Source: Eublepharis macularius (lineage: Eukaryota; Chordata; Lepidosauria; Squamata; Eublepharidae). From it: DNA of 64,000 nucleotides. The notes beneath the pieces are model-generated. The model made no database searches, had not been told where the DNA came from, and saw only the letters and a program-made list of their open reading frames with translations. This document shows, piece by piece, positions 1 to 11,414 of this stretch. Every line of letters begins with the position of its first letter. The first letter of the stretch is position 1. A program made the position numbers and the translations under genes. The stretch is from positions 160,586,676-160,650,675 of the forward strand of contig NC_072792.1 in NCBI RefSeq assembly GCF_028583425.1, in the 5' to 3' direction.

Positions 1-167
1 GAGAAAGTGGGGTTTGGGGAGGAAAGGACCTTGGCATGGCATAATTCCATAGAGTCCACCCCCGAAAGTAGCCATTTTCTCCAGGTGAACTGATGATCTC
101 TGTGGCCTGGAGACCACTTGTAATTCCAGGAGATCTCCAGCCACTACCTGGAGGCTGGCAACCCTAG
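1..167. repeat. Dispersed element with GGGTTGCCA-type ends (family A), truncated by the window edge
   Basis: This stretch ends with CTGGAGGCTGGCAACCCTA. It shares an internal body (AATTCCATAGAGTC, GTAATTCCAGGAGATCTCCA) with copies at about 11796-12015, 15882-16068 and 54946-55125. Complete copies are near 180-220 bp and have complementary ends, GGTTGCCAACTCC at one side and a GGAG..TTGGCAACC-like sequence at the other. That suggests a non-autonomous DNA transposon. No family name is assigned. Confidence 0.6.
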
Positions 168-1500
168 ATATCTCTGAATGATATCCCATCCCGTCCATAG
201 AGGCACACTGTAGTGCTTTTGTTTGTTGTTGCATTCATATAGGTCAGCCCATCAAAAGAGATCTAAGTGCATTAGCAACCTTCCGTATGTATAGTCAATG
301 TTGATACATATCTGTGGACATCCCGAAACACACTGCAATATTTGTCTGAGGGCTTAGCTAATTAGATGTGCTGTTTGATATGCAAGGGGGATGCACATCC
401 CTCATCTAGAACTATCAGTTATTATGCGCAACGAGAACTAGATCTTTTGGACAGACCTTTAGCTCTTCTTTTAAAATACATCTTCTCCACTAAGATATGT
501 GATAATTCTTTTTACAGCCCCCTTCATTTTGCAAGTAATTCCTGGCTCATTTTTCTTTTAGTCTGTCTTTCGTGGATTGCGTTTTACTTTATGATTGCAT
601 TCAGAATGAAGAGAAACATAATGAGAAAGGGGGAAATAATCATTCTTTTATTTTTCTGGAAAGGTCAAAAGAATTGCATCTCCAAAATTCTATATTAGCA
701 CCCTCACCTGGTCTGTTGGCCGTTCAGGTTTTTAATCTGACCTCCAGCTATGAAGGCAAATGAGCACTTTGGAAGTTTATTGCAGTTATCACATTACTGT
801 GAGGTGGGGAAGCAATATTATCCTCATGTCACATATAGAAAACTCAGTGGCTAAGTATCTTTCAAGAAGTCTTCCAAAAGAGGCCATTATAGGCAGAGCT
901 TTATACGTGGGGATTATGCTACAGTCTGTAGTGCAGAAGAGAGAATACAGCATCCGAAAAAATACCACAGCTTTAAACCAGTGTTTTTTAAACTTTGTAC
1001 ATTCAGGGAACCCTTTTGACAATAATGGATTGTATCCTATCACACTGGTATGCCAAGTTTGAAGCCTGCCTCCCGCTCAGAGGAGCCTTCCTCCAACTTA
1101 ACTGCCTCTTCCTTCAACTGAAGAGCCACTTAAAATGAAAGAAAGCTCCTTAAAGTTGGAGGAAAGTCTGCTTTCAAAGAACCTCTGTGCACCTGCCATG
1201 AAACTTTTTTGGGTAGCTTGCACAGACAGTACACGCAGAGTGCTGCTGAGCTCTGCCGCTGGGAGTCATTGAATGTGTCCTGAGTACTGCATGTGTCCTG
1301 CATACGGTTTAGAATGTTGGGATGATGACCAATCAAGGCCGCATATGCAAATGACCTCAGGGCAGAATGGCTGAGTTGGCAGTTGGGGGGGGGGGGATGA
1401 GCAGCCTCCCAGCCATACAGGAAAGCTGTATCCCTATGGGAAAACACATTTTACCCCTTCTTACCCCCTTAGGGGGCGAATTTCTTAAAATCCCTTCTTA
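168..1500. other. Intronic DNA, no gene recognised
   Basis: The stretch is A/T-rich with scattered short open frames that lack splice context or a recognisable protein. A run of 12 G lies at 1385-1396. I see nothing that supports an exon. Confidence 0.5.
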
Positions 1501-1650
1501 GGCTGATTCCGTACACGTTGGATAATGCACTTTCAATGCACTTTATCAATCGTTTGAGGTGGATTTTTTTTTCCGCACATGAAAAAATCCATTCCAAATG
1601 ATCTATAAAGAGTATTGGAAGTGCATTATCCAACATGTGCGGAATCAGCC
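1501..1650. mobile_element. 150-bp fold-back MITE (family B), copy 1
   Basis: The two halves are near-perfect reverse complements. GGCTGATTCCGTACACGTTG at the start pairs with CAACATGTGCGGAATCAGCC at the end, and ATAATGCACTTTCAATGCAC pairs with the internal arm. A second copy of exactly the same length lies at 46513-46662. The flanks here are TTA and CTA, so a short target duplication is possible but not proven. It has no coding capacity. Confidence 0.8.
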
Positions 1651-1793
1651 CTAGTGAGCTTCTACATCACAAAAGGAATGTCCTCCCCAGATTTCATGCT
1701 TCTAGGTCCAGGGGTTTGGGCTGGGCGTTGATGAGTCAATCAGGACACTTGTCTTTATATATATATATAGATCGATGTCTTTGACCTCAATTA

Positions 1794-2300
1794 CCAGCTT
1801 GGTGCATAGTGGTTAGAATGCCAGACAAGAATCTAGGGGATCCAGGTTTGAATCCCCACACTGTCATGGAAGGTTGTTGGATGACCTTCGGCCAGTCATA
1901 GACTCTCAGCCTAACCTACCTTACAAGGTTGTTATGAGGATAAATGGAGCAGAGGACAATGATGTCATTAGTCACTTTGGGTATCACCACACTGAGGAGA
2001 AAAGTGGGGTATACTTACCTAGATAAAATAAACTCTGTTTCCCTTGTATATCCTATCAAGTTCAGTTATCTACTCTGCTGGCAGCAGCTCACCAAGATCT
2101 TGTGTGATATAGAGAGCGAATGTGGTCAGAGTGTAAGACTGACACACAGGTTCAAATCCCTGCTCTGCCATGGAAGCTCGCTGGGTGACCTTGGGCCAGT
2201 TTCTCATTCTCAGCTTAACTGAATGTTGTATACCACTTAGAGTCCCCGTTGGGAAGAAAAGTGGGGTATAAATGAAGTAAGTAAAAAATAAAATAAATGG
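1794..2300 (+). repeat. Two tRNA-derived SINE copies in tandem
   Basis: Two diverged SINEs lie head to tail, about 1794-2035 and 2098-2300. Each has a TAGTGGTTAGAATGCC-like A-box region, a B-box-like GGTTTGAATCCCC or GGTTCAAATCCC, the phrase TGACCTTGGGCCAGT, and a tail AGTGGGGTATA.... They look like old core-type squamate SINEs. Related minus-strand copies occur at 26120-26345, 27985-28200, 28350-28580 and 43060-43285. Confidence 0.75.
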
Positions 2301-3335
2301 TATAATTTGAAGAAACTGTGACCTCTGGCTTGGATACATATGACAAAACACATACTTGGGCTACACTTTGCAAATGATAGTGCAAATCTCTCTTTCCCAA
2401 GAAATAATTGTGAGATGCTTGTCTGGGAAACAGCAGTTTCTTAAGCTGCTCGCTTCGGCGTGGTTGTTATATTCCTGCCTTCCATATGGTGTCTCCAGAG
2501 ATACATAAACTACCGCTGTTGTTTTCAGGAGGATTGCTTCAGCTCCCAGCCTGACTAATGTAAAAATTCCAATCAGATATTAGTGGTTTATGAGGAGAAT
2601 GAGAATTAGGAAGAATTAGGATTCCCTTTTGCAGAGTTGTGAAAGGAGCAGAACCAACAACAAGATTCCTGACCAGGCTTTCCCTAAAATTGGTTTTGCT
2701 TTGGCATACAATTCTCCCTCACAGTTTTCAATTTTCAGATTTGTTTTTACAAGTCACCAATGGTGCCCCGGCATCTAGGGTCATATATGAAAAACAATCT
2801 CAGGGCAAACAGGAACCTTGGATGTTTGTGCAGGATCTCATCAGTCTTTCCTTTTGCCTAGTGATTTAAACGATGCATTCATGTTGTGCAATAGATTCTA
2901 AAATTAATTTTAGCAGTTCAGCAAGTTAGAACTATATAGCATGCAGAATAGAAGGTGGGATTGAACCGATCCCCCCCTACCTGATAGAAGGTTTCTAGTT
3001 TCTAACTAAGAGATTTCTATAAGTTCATTGCCCATGAGTCCTTAGGCCACAGAAAGTAACTCTCTTGTTCTGTTGGCTATTGGGCCTTAATAGATGAATG
3101 GCCATGAGATATCCCCAGACAAACTGAAAACTAGGCAGAAAAAAAGTTGAGCTAAAACGCTTTGCCTTCTCATGAAGGCAGTTTTAGGTTAACATCTGAG
3201 CATTTTTAAAGTGCAGATTAATCTTCCAAAGTGATAGTTTTTACACAGTCCTGCGTGGTAGGTTGAGCTACTATCTTTTCTTTTTGAGACCTGTCCAGTG
3301 AAATTGCCTGAAGTGTTTTGAGTTTTTTTCCACCA
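2301..3335. other. Intronic DNA, no gene recognised
   Basis: No recognisable repeat family or exon was seen. The open frames are short and lack protein similarity that I can name. Confidence 0.45.
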
Positions 3336-3710
3336 AAAATGGCCAAAACAGGCCTGAAACTGCCAGGATCAGGCCTCTGCCAGGTGGGGGAACACTCCCC
3401 CTCCCAGCAGCGGCTGGATCCTGGCCGTTTTGGGCTGGATCTTGGCTGTTTTGGGCCCAAAATGGCCGAAATGGGCCTCTGCCGGGTGGGGGAACACTCC
3501 CCTGCCTGACACCAGACCAATCCTGGCTTTTTTGGGCCCGAAATGGTCAGAATTGGGCCTGAAATGGCCAGGATCGGGGCTGAAATAGTCAGGATCGGAC
3601 TTCTGCTGGGCGGGGATCACTACCCTGCCCAGAAGAGGCCCGATCCTGGTCGGGCTCAAATTGGGCCCCAAATGGCCAAACCAGGCTGGAAATGGCCAGG
3701 GGGAAAAGCC
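3336..3710. repeat. GC-rich tandem repeat, about three and a half units of 105-125 bp
   Basis: Units restart at about 3371, 3476 and 3600 with CTCTGCCAGGTGGGGGAACA-like sequence. Each continues with a GATCCTGGC and TTTTGGGCCCAAAATGGCC block. Within units the short word AAATGGCC(A)..AT is repeated again, so there is a second level of periodicity. Open frames occur on both strands, but they follow from the repeat and encode simple Pro/Gly/Arg-rich sequence. It looks like a diverged minisatellite or the internal array of a mobile element. Confidence 0.75.
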
Positions 3711-4144
3711 CTGGATAATGACCTATTTGTAGTCCACACTCGAACTAAGACAGCAGCACTCCTACTTCATCCTCCTTTATACAGCTGATTTTTTAAAAAA
3801 AAAAACTTTTAAAATGGGTTTCAGGTGGGGGAAAGGTTGTTCTCTCTCTGAGGCTGAGGACATCTTGAGATGGGTGATTCCAACCCTCTCTTCAGGGAGG
3901 CAGGACTAATTTGGACTTCCTGTCTTCCAGTAGATGTCACTCTTCCCTTCGGTTTTGTTTCTCGGCTGCAGCTGGTTCCTAATTTTTCCTCCTCCTAAGC
4001 TCTTCCATGCAGTGATGTTAACCGGGGGGGGGGGGGGGGAACTTTACTGCATTTGTCTCCTTTGCCTTTCCCTCTCTTTTTGGCCGCGGTGGTGGCCATT
4101 TTAGAACTCTAGCATCCAGATCACCTCAAGCTTGCATGTAGATA

Positions 4145-4590
4145 GGGTTGCCAGATATCCCTCACCTCCTGTTGTGAGGGTGGAGTCCCTGGAACTTACC
4201 TTGTGCCGGGCACAAGGTTTTCTTTCGTGCGTATGAGCACGTGCGCGAGCACACGCATGATGATGTCACTTCTGGCAGTGACGTCATCATGCCACCCGTG
4301 CAAGTGCTCCCACGTTCGAATGGAGGCAATTTAGGCCCCAAGTGGGCCCAAATTGGCTCTAAATGAAGCGGGGCAATGCTCGCATGGGCAGCATAATGAC
4401 ATTACTTCTGGAAGTGATGTTGCCGCGTTGGTTGAGAGCGTGTGTGTAGTGTGCACTCCTCAGGTGCCAGCAGGTGGCGGGCAAGTTTCAAGAGCTTGCC
4501 CCCCTCCTGCTGATTGTTGGGCGATCGGCGGACAAGGGAGCATATCCCTGGGAATTTGCCCGCCACTGGTGGGCACCTGGAAACCCTTCA
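4145..4590. repeat. Dispersed family C copy 1, with TGATGTCACTTC palindrome
   Basis: The copy starts GGGTTGCCAGATATCCCTC and contains GATGATGTCACTTCTGGCAG followed at once by the complementary arm (GTGACGTCATCAT). The internal AATTTAGGCCCC...GGGCCCAAATT pairing and a second degenerate palindrome follow, and it ends near GGGCACCTGGAAACCC. Other copies lie at 16069-16265, 22808-23216 and 48050-48520. The body has many CpG, TpG and CpA sites. No coding role is evident. Confidence 0.7.
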
Positions 4591-4976
4591 TGGAGGTCGC
4601 AATGACAGACAGCTTCTTGTCAGAGGGTGAACTGATGTCCCACCTTTATGCCGCGCCTGTTGATCTGAGGACAGATTGTGAGGTGGCTGGGCTTACCCAC
4701 ACCCATCCTGCTTTGAAGCCAGATGCTATGAAGCCCCTGAAGCACATCAAAAAGAAATGTCACAGCACTACACCCAGAGGCAGTGCGTCAGCCACTCATG
4801 GCCTAGCTGGTGCACAGACAGCCTCAGATAGTGCGGCAGCCACACAGAGCCTAGCTGATGCAGCTCCAGTTTCTACACAGAGGGGAGGAGATCACAAAGC
4901 GCCTCCAGCTGTATTTGTTGATCAATTCAAGTGGCGCAGAACATTCAAGGCCAAAATGGCTCACTCAGAGGTGTAA
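4353..4976 (+). other. Orphan open frame, 207 codons, overlapping a family C repeat
   Basis: This is an open frame of unknown meaning. Its first 80 or so codons lie in the repeat. The rest encodes an Ala/Ser/Thr-rich sequence with an imperfect internal duplication (LAGAQTASDSAAATQ, then SLADAAPVSTQ) and ends KAKMAHSEV. No family was recognised and there is no splice or promoter context. It may be a remnant of a mobile-element ORF, or chance. Confidence 0.2.
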
Positions 4977-5019
4977 CAGTCATCTTCATCACCGAGCTCT
5001 GCCAGTTAACAGACCATGA

Positions 5020-7364
5020 GTAATGCGCACCCTTTAAGGCCCCGAATCAGGGTCATCATACTGGCCCCGATTCGGAAATACTGAATCTTTACAAATCGGG
5101 CCCGAAGCGCACACCCCCTAGTAGAAGGGGTAGTTTTCTTACAAGGGAATAATCCTAGCTGGCCTATCAATGCAGATAGAGAGGAAACCTATACCAGAAA
5201 AAAGACAAGGTGATATCTCTCAAGGGGAATCTGAAACTTATGCAGTCAGTGAAGTTTTGTCTCCCTGTTAGCTCTGTGTATGCCCACACTTCCCTTTCCC
5301 CCCCAGAGAATGGGTCCAGCTCTCCCCAGGCTTCTCAATTCCTTGTTAATCAACACTGGGTAACTTTATTCAGTAGAAACAAAGAGAAGAGCACAAGGCC
5401 TAGCACAGGCCTCTCCTAGCAGTCTTTCAGCCAGCTCTTGTAGACATGAGTAAACCCTGGACTGGAGTGCAACAGTTCCAGCTTTTAGTAAAATGTGTTT
5501 CAGGTGGAGGAAAGGTTATACTCTTCACTAACTATCCTGTTGTTCTGTCAATTGGTTCTTCTGTCATGTAGCCTTTCAACACATTCTTCTTTGGTACCCA
5601 GTTCCCCAAAAGACTGAGGAAAATTTTTTTCACTGAATATAGTCAGGGCTGTGTGCATACCATGGTTTTGTTGGTGTGCCAAAAAACTAACAGACCACAG
5701 AATCCAGTTTCCTAGTAATCTCAGGTTCTACTTAAAAAAACTATAAATTAAAAAGACAATTTTGGAGTTTTTATTCACAAATGCACTCACAGACATGGGC
5801 ATGAGTATAATTCAGGTATACTTGCTTCTGCATCATTGGAAGGAAGTGTCCAGTTGTCTCCAAGCCTGCCTGAAATTTTTGTTCCCTAGCAAGCTACACT
5901 CAGATGAATATCACCAGATCAATGCAAGGAGCTCATGAATGTGTCGTTCTGATGTTATTAACCACAGTCATCGCAGATTTATTGGACAGTTTCTTCTTAG
6001 TTTAATGCAATATTTTCTTTTTCTGAACCCCCTCTGTAGTGTTTCTTTTCTGTTGTGTGTCTCTGCTTTATCTCATCACTGCTTTTTGTGGTTTATTGTG
6101 TTGCTGAATTCCTCTAATGAATAGGAAGCGTTTCCTAATCTTCTTCCCTCCATGTGCTCGTAGTCATACTGATCAGTCCCTACTATGTGTAACGTGCCAC
6201 AAGCAGTAAGGTTTTGATAAGCAAGATGCATCCATTGCAGATGACAGGAGGCACCGCTTCTTCCCAAGGATACTTTCCTTTAGATAATTCTCTGCACCCC
6301 CTTTTTGATGCCCCCTCTGTGGAGACTACTTCTACAAATCTGTTTTTATGTCTCAGGCCTGTTCTGAGGGAGGAGAATGCAGGTGTCAGTTGCTAGGCAA
6401 CAACTAGAGTAAAGGAGTATGTCAGTAGTTGCTTAGCAACCCCCATATCATTGATCTTCCTCCTCCTCTGTAACTGATGGGTTATTTCAGGGGCTCTGTC
6501 ATAGACTAGGCTCCTGGAAAGTTGAACAAGTTACATAGTTCAGATCTTTTGTCTAAATGGTTTAGGGTGTGGCTCCTCTCTCCTGCTTGCCCTTTATTTG
6601 ATTTTCTACTTGAAATCTGTTATATTCCTGTTCGCACTTCTTTCTGATGAATATATTCTTGAAAGATATAGTTTTTTAAAAAAACATATATAATGCACTT
6701 GATTAAATGTCTTCTTTCTTTTGTTAAACATCCACGTTCTAAATCAATGTCTTTACTTATATCCATACTTTCAAAATCTTACATTTTTTGATGCGTTAGT
6801 ACAAATGTCCTGGTATTAAACGCAGACACACAACCTTAATTTCTGGATGAGTTTTATCGGTAGTGGTTATTTTTATTTTTTGAGCTATTTTGGGGAGATC
6901 AGTACATGGAGCATGAAATGAACTTGCTGATGCCTGCCAGAAATTAACAGCAACCAAGCTGAACTGTGCAGCATTAGAAAGCTGTTCTCTGCCGCTGTTG
7001 CATTTCAGTAATACCTCTGCTGTGGATTTCAATGAAGAGGGCTAATTTAATCCGTCCTGTGACGTCATTCCCCATTGTTGTAACAGTCTATTTTAAGGCT
7101 GTAGCAAATTTCGTCAAAAAGTTTTTCTGCATGCAGATGAAGCTGTGGCATGGAAGGAATCAGAAGGAGGCACAACTGGTTTTTTAGGTGGCAGAAGTAG
7201 CTTTAAATTGGCAGTACTACAATTTGGGCAGCGTCAGCTCTCCTGGACATCAAGTGGAGTTTGATAATATCTCAGTTCAAAACTTTGGCCAATACCGTTT
7301 TATACTGCTATCTCTGTTCTGTGTACTGCAGTGTCCTTTGAGGCAAAATGGTGAGGCTGTTAGG
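5020..7364. other. Intronic DNA, no gene recognised
   Basis: About 5020-5110 has a small inverted motif around GGCCCCGATTCGG that resembles the GC-rich parts of the family C repeats. The rest is ordinary A/T-rich sequence with short frames only. No exon of ALKBH8 was found here. Confidence 0.4.
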
Positions 7365-7623
7365 CAGGGCTTTTTTTCTGGGAAAAGAGGTGGTGGAACT
7401 CAGTGGGTTGCCCTCAGAGAAAACGGTCACATGGCTGGTGGCCCCGCCCCTGATCTCCAGACAGAGGGGAGTTTAGATTACCCTCCGCGCCCCTCAGCGG
7501 CACGGAAGGCAATCTAAACCCCCCTCTGTCTGGAGATCAGGGGGCGGGGCCACCAGCCATGTGACTGTTTTCAAGAGGTTTCGGAACTCTGTTCCACTGC
7601 GTTCCAGCTGAAAAAAAGCCCTG
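7365..7623. mobile_element. hAT-type MITE (family D) with 8-bp target duplication, copy 1
   Basis: The element starts CAGGGCTTTTTTTCTGGG and ends AAAAAAAGCCCTG. It is flanked on both sides by CTGTTAGG (7357-7364 and 7624-7631), a perfect 8-bp direct repeat. Most of the element folds back on itself: the arm with GTCACATGGCTGGTGGCCCC and CTGATCTCCAGACAGAGG pairs with the other half. An 8-bp duplication and CAG..CTG ends are typical of hAT transposons. It has no transposase and is 259 bp long. A second copy is at 49713-50018. Confidence 0.9.
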
Positions 7624-7631
7624 CTGTTAGG

Positions 7632-8766
7632 CCTGATATTTGTATATCTCTAGTAAGACACGGTTGATTATGTGCGTTCTGATGATCATGGGTGCCAAAA
7701 TATATATTCTAACCAAAGATACTATTTTTCCCCTTTCTTTCTTTAAGTTTGCTTTTTAATATTACATAATGACTCCTTATACTTGCCTGAGGAAGGATTC
7801 TCCAGCACTCTAAAACGGGCCCCTTGGTTTGATATATAGCGTGAGCTGATCAGCTTTAGCATTCTACTGAATTTGGATTTATGTAATGCATGAGTTACAG
7901 ACGTATGTATAAGGAGGTTGCATGACTGAATATGCAGGCTTTAACCTGTGAAACTCTTAACAGTAATCCTAAGAAAATTTTCACAGGAGTAAGGCCTGCT
8001 AAATAGGCCTGTATAGACCTGCTAAGGAAGATCCTCAGCAGATCTACTAAGAAGAGTCCCAGTTTATTCAATGGAGCTTACTCCCAGGAAAATGTTCTTA
8101 AAGTTGCATCCTTAAATGCCTTGAACTTAACATACCTCAGAGTCTGCTTTCCATCTTTTATATTGCCACAACCATTAAGTTTGATTTAGGATGTTTTTCT
8201 TGCCTACATGAAGTCCAAACAGCAAAGGAAACCCACAGCTGTGGAGCTTTAGAGGCCCATCAGAATACTTATCGAAAGAACTGTAATACTCTTAAGTGAT
8301 TACTTTAATTCTGCTAACTGTGTTTATTGTATTTTGTGCTGCTTCTAGATTTTTTTTTAAAAAAAAATTAGAACTCTGCTGGTCTTAAGTTTTACAGTCT
8401 TTTTTTGCTGATGTTTTCTGAATTTGTTGATTAATTTGTCTTAATGCTTTTGTAGATTCTTTGTAAATTTTGCTTTGATGTTGGCAACCCTGAAATCCCC
8501 AGGCCTTGAAAGTACAGGATATAAATATGTAAAATAAATAATAAAACCATTATTTGGATTGGCATTCAAAAGTTTAAGGTTTCTTTCTTACCTTTCCTAT
8601 CTAGTTAAGAATGGATAGATAGAGTCTATCTTTCTAAAATTATATATAATATATATATATATTTATTTTATTTAAGAACTTATATATTACTTTTCTCCTC
8701 AATGGGGACCCAAAGCAGCTTTTAAATTCAGAATTAGCATACGCATAGGATGAATTCAGCTGACAA
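7632..8766. other. Intronic DNA, no gene recognised
   Basis: A/T-rich sequence with a short (AT)n stretch near 8640-8660. No exon or clear repeat family was seen. Confidence 0.45.
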
Positions 8767-9850
8767 TGGCCCTTTTTGCACTTACGGTTTAAACCGCTAT
8801 TTATGAGCATTCGCCCCAATCGCAGTGGCTTCGGCATTGCACCTGTTCATTTCACACTGTCCACTGAAATTTCGATTTGGTGTCTGTGCTTCATTTCAAA
8901 ACCTCGGTGCAATTTTGGGCTTTTGGAGCCTTGCAATTCATGTCACACTTTTTTTTAAAAAATTGAGCATGCATAGTAACGTTGCAATGTTGGAACCCTT
9001 CCCCCATTTTTGCTGATTGGGCTGTCCCCTGCCCACTGGAGAGACAATTGGTGGCAGAGTTCTGGGGGAAAACATGCACCACTCTCATTTTTTTAAATCA
9101 AGCCAGGAAAGGGTTAAAATGCTGCCGATTCATCTCCTCCCAGGAAGCAGAGGCTTGTTTCCAAAGGGCTGTGCAAAGTGCTTGGGTTTTTTCCCCCTCT
9201 TTGGCAAAGTCTGAAACATGCCTGGGAGGGAGGGAAAAGCAGCCATTTAATCCTTTCCTGGCTTTTAAAGCCAGGAAGAAAGTGCAGGAACATTACAACG
9301 TTGCAACCCATTCTTGTCTTAAAAAAAAAAAAGAATGTGTGTGCATACCCTAAGGGAGGAAGGAGAAAGCAGCTATTTAACACTTTCCTTGCTTTTAAAG
9401 CTAGCAGGGAATTAGCAGCAAGCTTAGGAATCATTCCTGGCTTTGAAAAAAAATAAAAGAGCATGCATACCGGGAGGAAGGAAACCAACGAAGAAGCAGC
9501 CTTATGACCCTCAGCTCGCTTTACTAAGAAAAATGGTGGACAAGGAGTTCAGAGAGCTGAGGAGGGTGGGAGTGGTTAATTCTGCACAAACCAATCAGCT
9601 CCCAGGGAAAAGGAGAGGGGGGGAGAGAAGCAAAAAGGGGGCAAAAGTGTTCACATTAGCAAAATGCGGGCCAGCTGCCAGTCGGCAGCGAACTTAAAAA
9701 AACATCGGGGTATGTCCGCAGGGGGAAAAATCGGGGATACAGCGGACAAAAAGCGGAACTGCATCCCATGACTGCTTTTAAGTGTGAAAACCTTGCAAAC
9801 ATGGGATGTGGGACAGGTACAAACGCGCTCTAAAAACCGAGTGCTAAATG
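8767..9850. mobile_element. Probable non-autonomous element with internal direct repeats
   Basis: Within this block a module of about 120-150 bp recurs near 9090, 9230 and 9350. Each copy has GGGAGGAAGG-like sequence, AAGCAGCCATTTAA, CTTTCCTGGCTTTTAAAGC and a poly-A run followed by GCATGCATACC-like sequence. The outer ends (GCACTTACGGTTTAAACCG at the left, CTAAAAACCGAGTGCTAAAT at the right) are roughly complementary, suggesting diverged terminal inverted repeats. The open frames on both strands follow this repeat structure and are not credible genes. Confidence 0.45.
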
Positions 9851-11410
9851 TACCAATGTTACATTTCACTTGCTTAAGATAATCCAATCATTTCTGGAAG
9901 CAAAAAAATGTGTAGAATGTTAAGTATACAGAGAGAGCCATTTCCCCAAATGAGTTTTTAAAAGTCCATTTCAAAAGCAAGCCATGCTGTGTTTTGAATT
10001 ATACTTTCCTGTTTACTGTATGCCAGTGTTGGGACAAAGAGGTAGCGTTCATTGTTCTTATTCCTTGCAGGGAGTCCACTTGCTAAAGAATGATTTTTCT
10101 TTAAAAGTACTTGTATATTGAGGCTTGGTACCCAGAGCATGGATATTCTTTCATGATGCCACTGTGAGATAAGATGCAGGTGCTACAGTAAAAGAGGTCC
10201 TTTTGTTATGCGCAAAACTTTGCGCCTCTGTGGTTCGTTCTCCCTTTTCCGACCAACCACAATAAAAATTAAAATAAAAATCCTGGAGTCCTTTTGAATT
10301 GAAGCAAAACAGATGGTTTAATTAAACCGGTGGATGAGCCCTTTCTTTTACACAGAAGTAGACGGTCTCCTCGTGTGCAAAGCTCATCAAAATTACAATA
10401 GAAGTGCAAAGCAATTAATACCTTCAGGTAATTATAATAATATTACAATATTCTAATATTTGTTATCTTATTGGCTCGTAAAGTATTTAGGGTCAGTTCT
10501 GATTTGAAGATGCAATTCTGGGTTGGCCCCCTACTTGGGGGAATTCCAATTCTTGCAGCTTCTTATCATGTCCTCATTTTGGAAGGACACCTTCTACTCT
10601 TTTGCCCACTTCCCTTTGCCACTGTTACCTTCGACGGCGCCATGAAGTCTCAATTTGGCAGCCTTGGGGACTTCAGATAACTGAAGTCCATGGGCAAAAA
10701 GGAATGTTTCCCCCATTTCTGCCCTTTCTCCCATTTTTGCAGACTTGAGAGAGATAATGCCACAGGTGGCCAACCCAGCTTGCTGCATAAATCAGTTTCT
10801 ACAAAAAGCTCTCTGGTATTGATACCCATTGGAATCTTATAGAATAATAAAACATATGTGTAATCTTTTTATAAGTGCATCTCTACAAGCAGTATATTTT
10901 TTAGTCAGCATACATTCTTCTCTGTTCTTCTTGTTTCAAGTGTTTCAAGTGTCATATTCTTACAGGTTGCATTACAAATACTACATTGGCTCCTGAGCAT
11001 AGAAAAAGTGCAAGGCATGTAATACTAATAAGGCACAGAAGTAGTATATAAAAAGTATATAAAATCCCTTTTCTTCAAATCTATATCCATCACTTTTAAT
11101 CAACCCCTTGCTAAAGGCTCACAAATAACTATCTGCCTGGTCTCACCTGTGGCCAGTAAGAATTGTCTTTAGGTGCCTAAGTAGAGAAGCTTTTGTAAAT
11201 TGGAAAATATTTTTTTGTGTTTGTCTATGAGCTACTGAAGTTTTGACATCAGTTTGTCTGGGCAGGAAACCTATCTAATATGATTGTGGACTAGCAACCT
11301 TTTCAGAGCTGTTTTAGTATAATCCCTGAAGTTCTAGAATCAGCAGACGGGTTGGCAAATAACATGCACAAAATTTTGTCCAAATTGAATGTAAGGATGG
11401 TTTTAAACTT
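9851..11410. other. Intronic DNA, no gene recognised
   Basis: No exon was found. About 10200-10440 has an unusual mixed composition (GTTATGCGCAAAACTTTGCG) and could be old mobile DNA, but nothing decisive is visible. Confidence 0.4.
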
Positions 11411-11414
11411 GTGA

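Noticed and set aside
366-698. 110-codon open frame on the plus strand
   Set aside because: No recognisable domain, no splice or promoter context, and the composition is like the A/T-rich intron around it.
3336-3710. CRISPR-like array
   Set aside because: Units are long, adjacent and diverged, there are no uniform spacers, and the genome is eukaryotic.
3218-3788. Overlapping frames on both strands in the GC-rich block
   Set aside because: They arise from a tandem repeat lacking stops in several frames and have no independent protein signal.
9114-9488. Minus-strand 124-codon frame and overlapping plus-strand frames
   Set aside because: They lie in internally repeated non-autonomous mobile DNA, and the proteins mirror the repeat.
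10200-10440. Possible LTR or retroviral remnant
   Set aside because: No paired LTR, primer-binding site or polypurine tract could be identified, and no gag/pol similarity is present.
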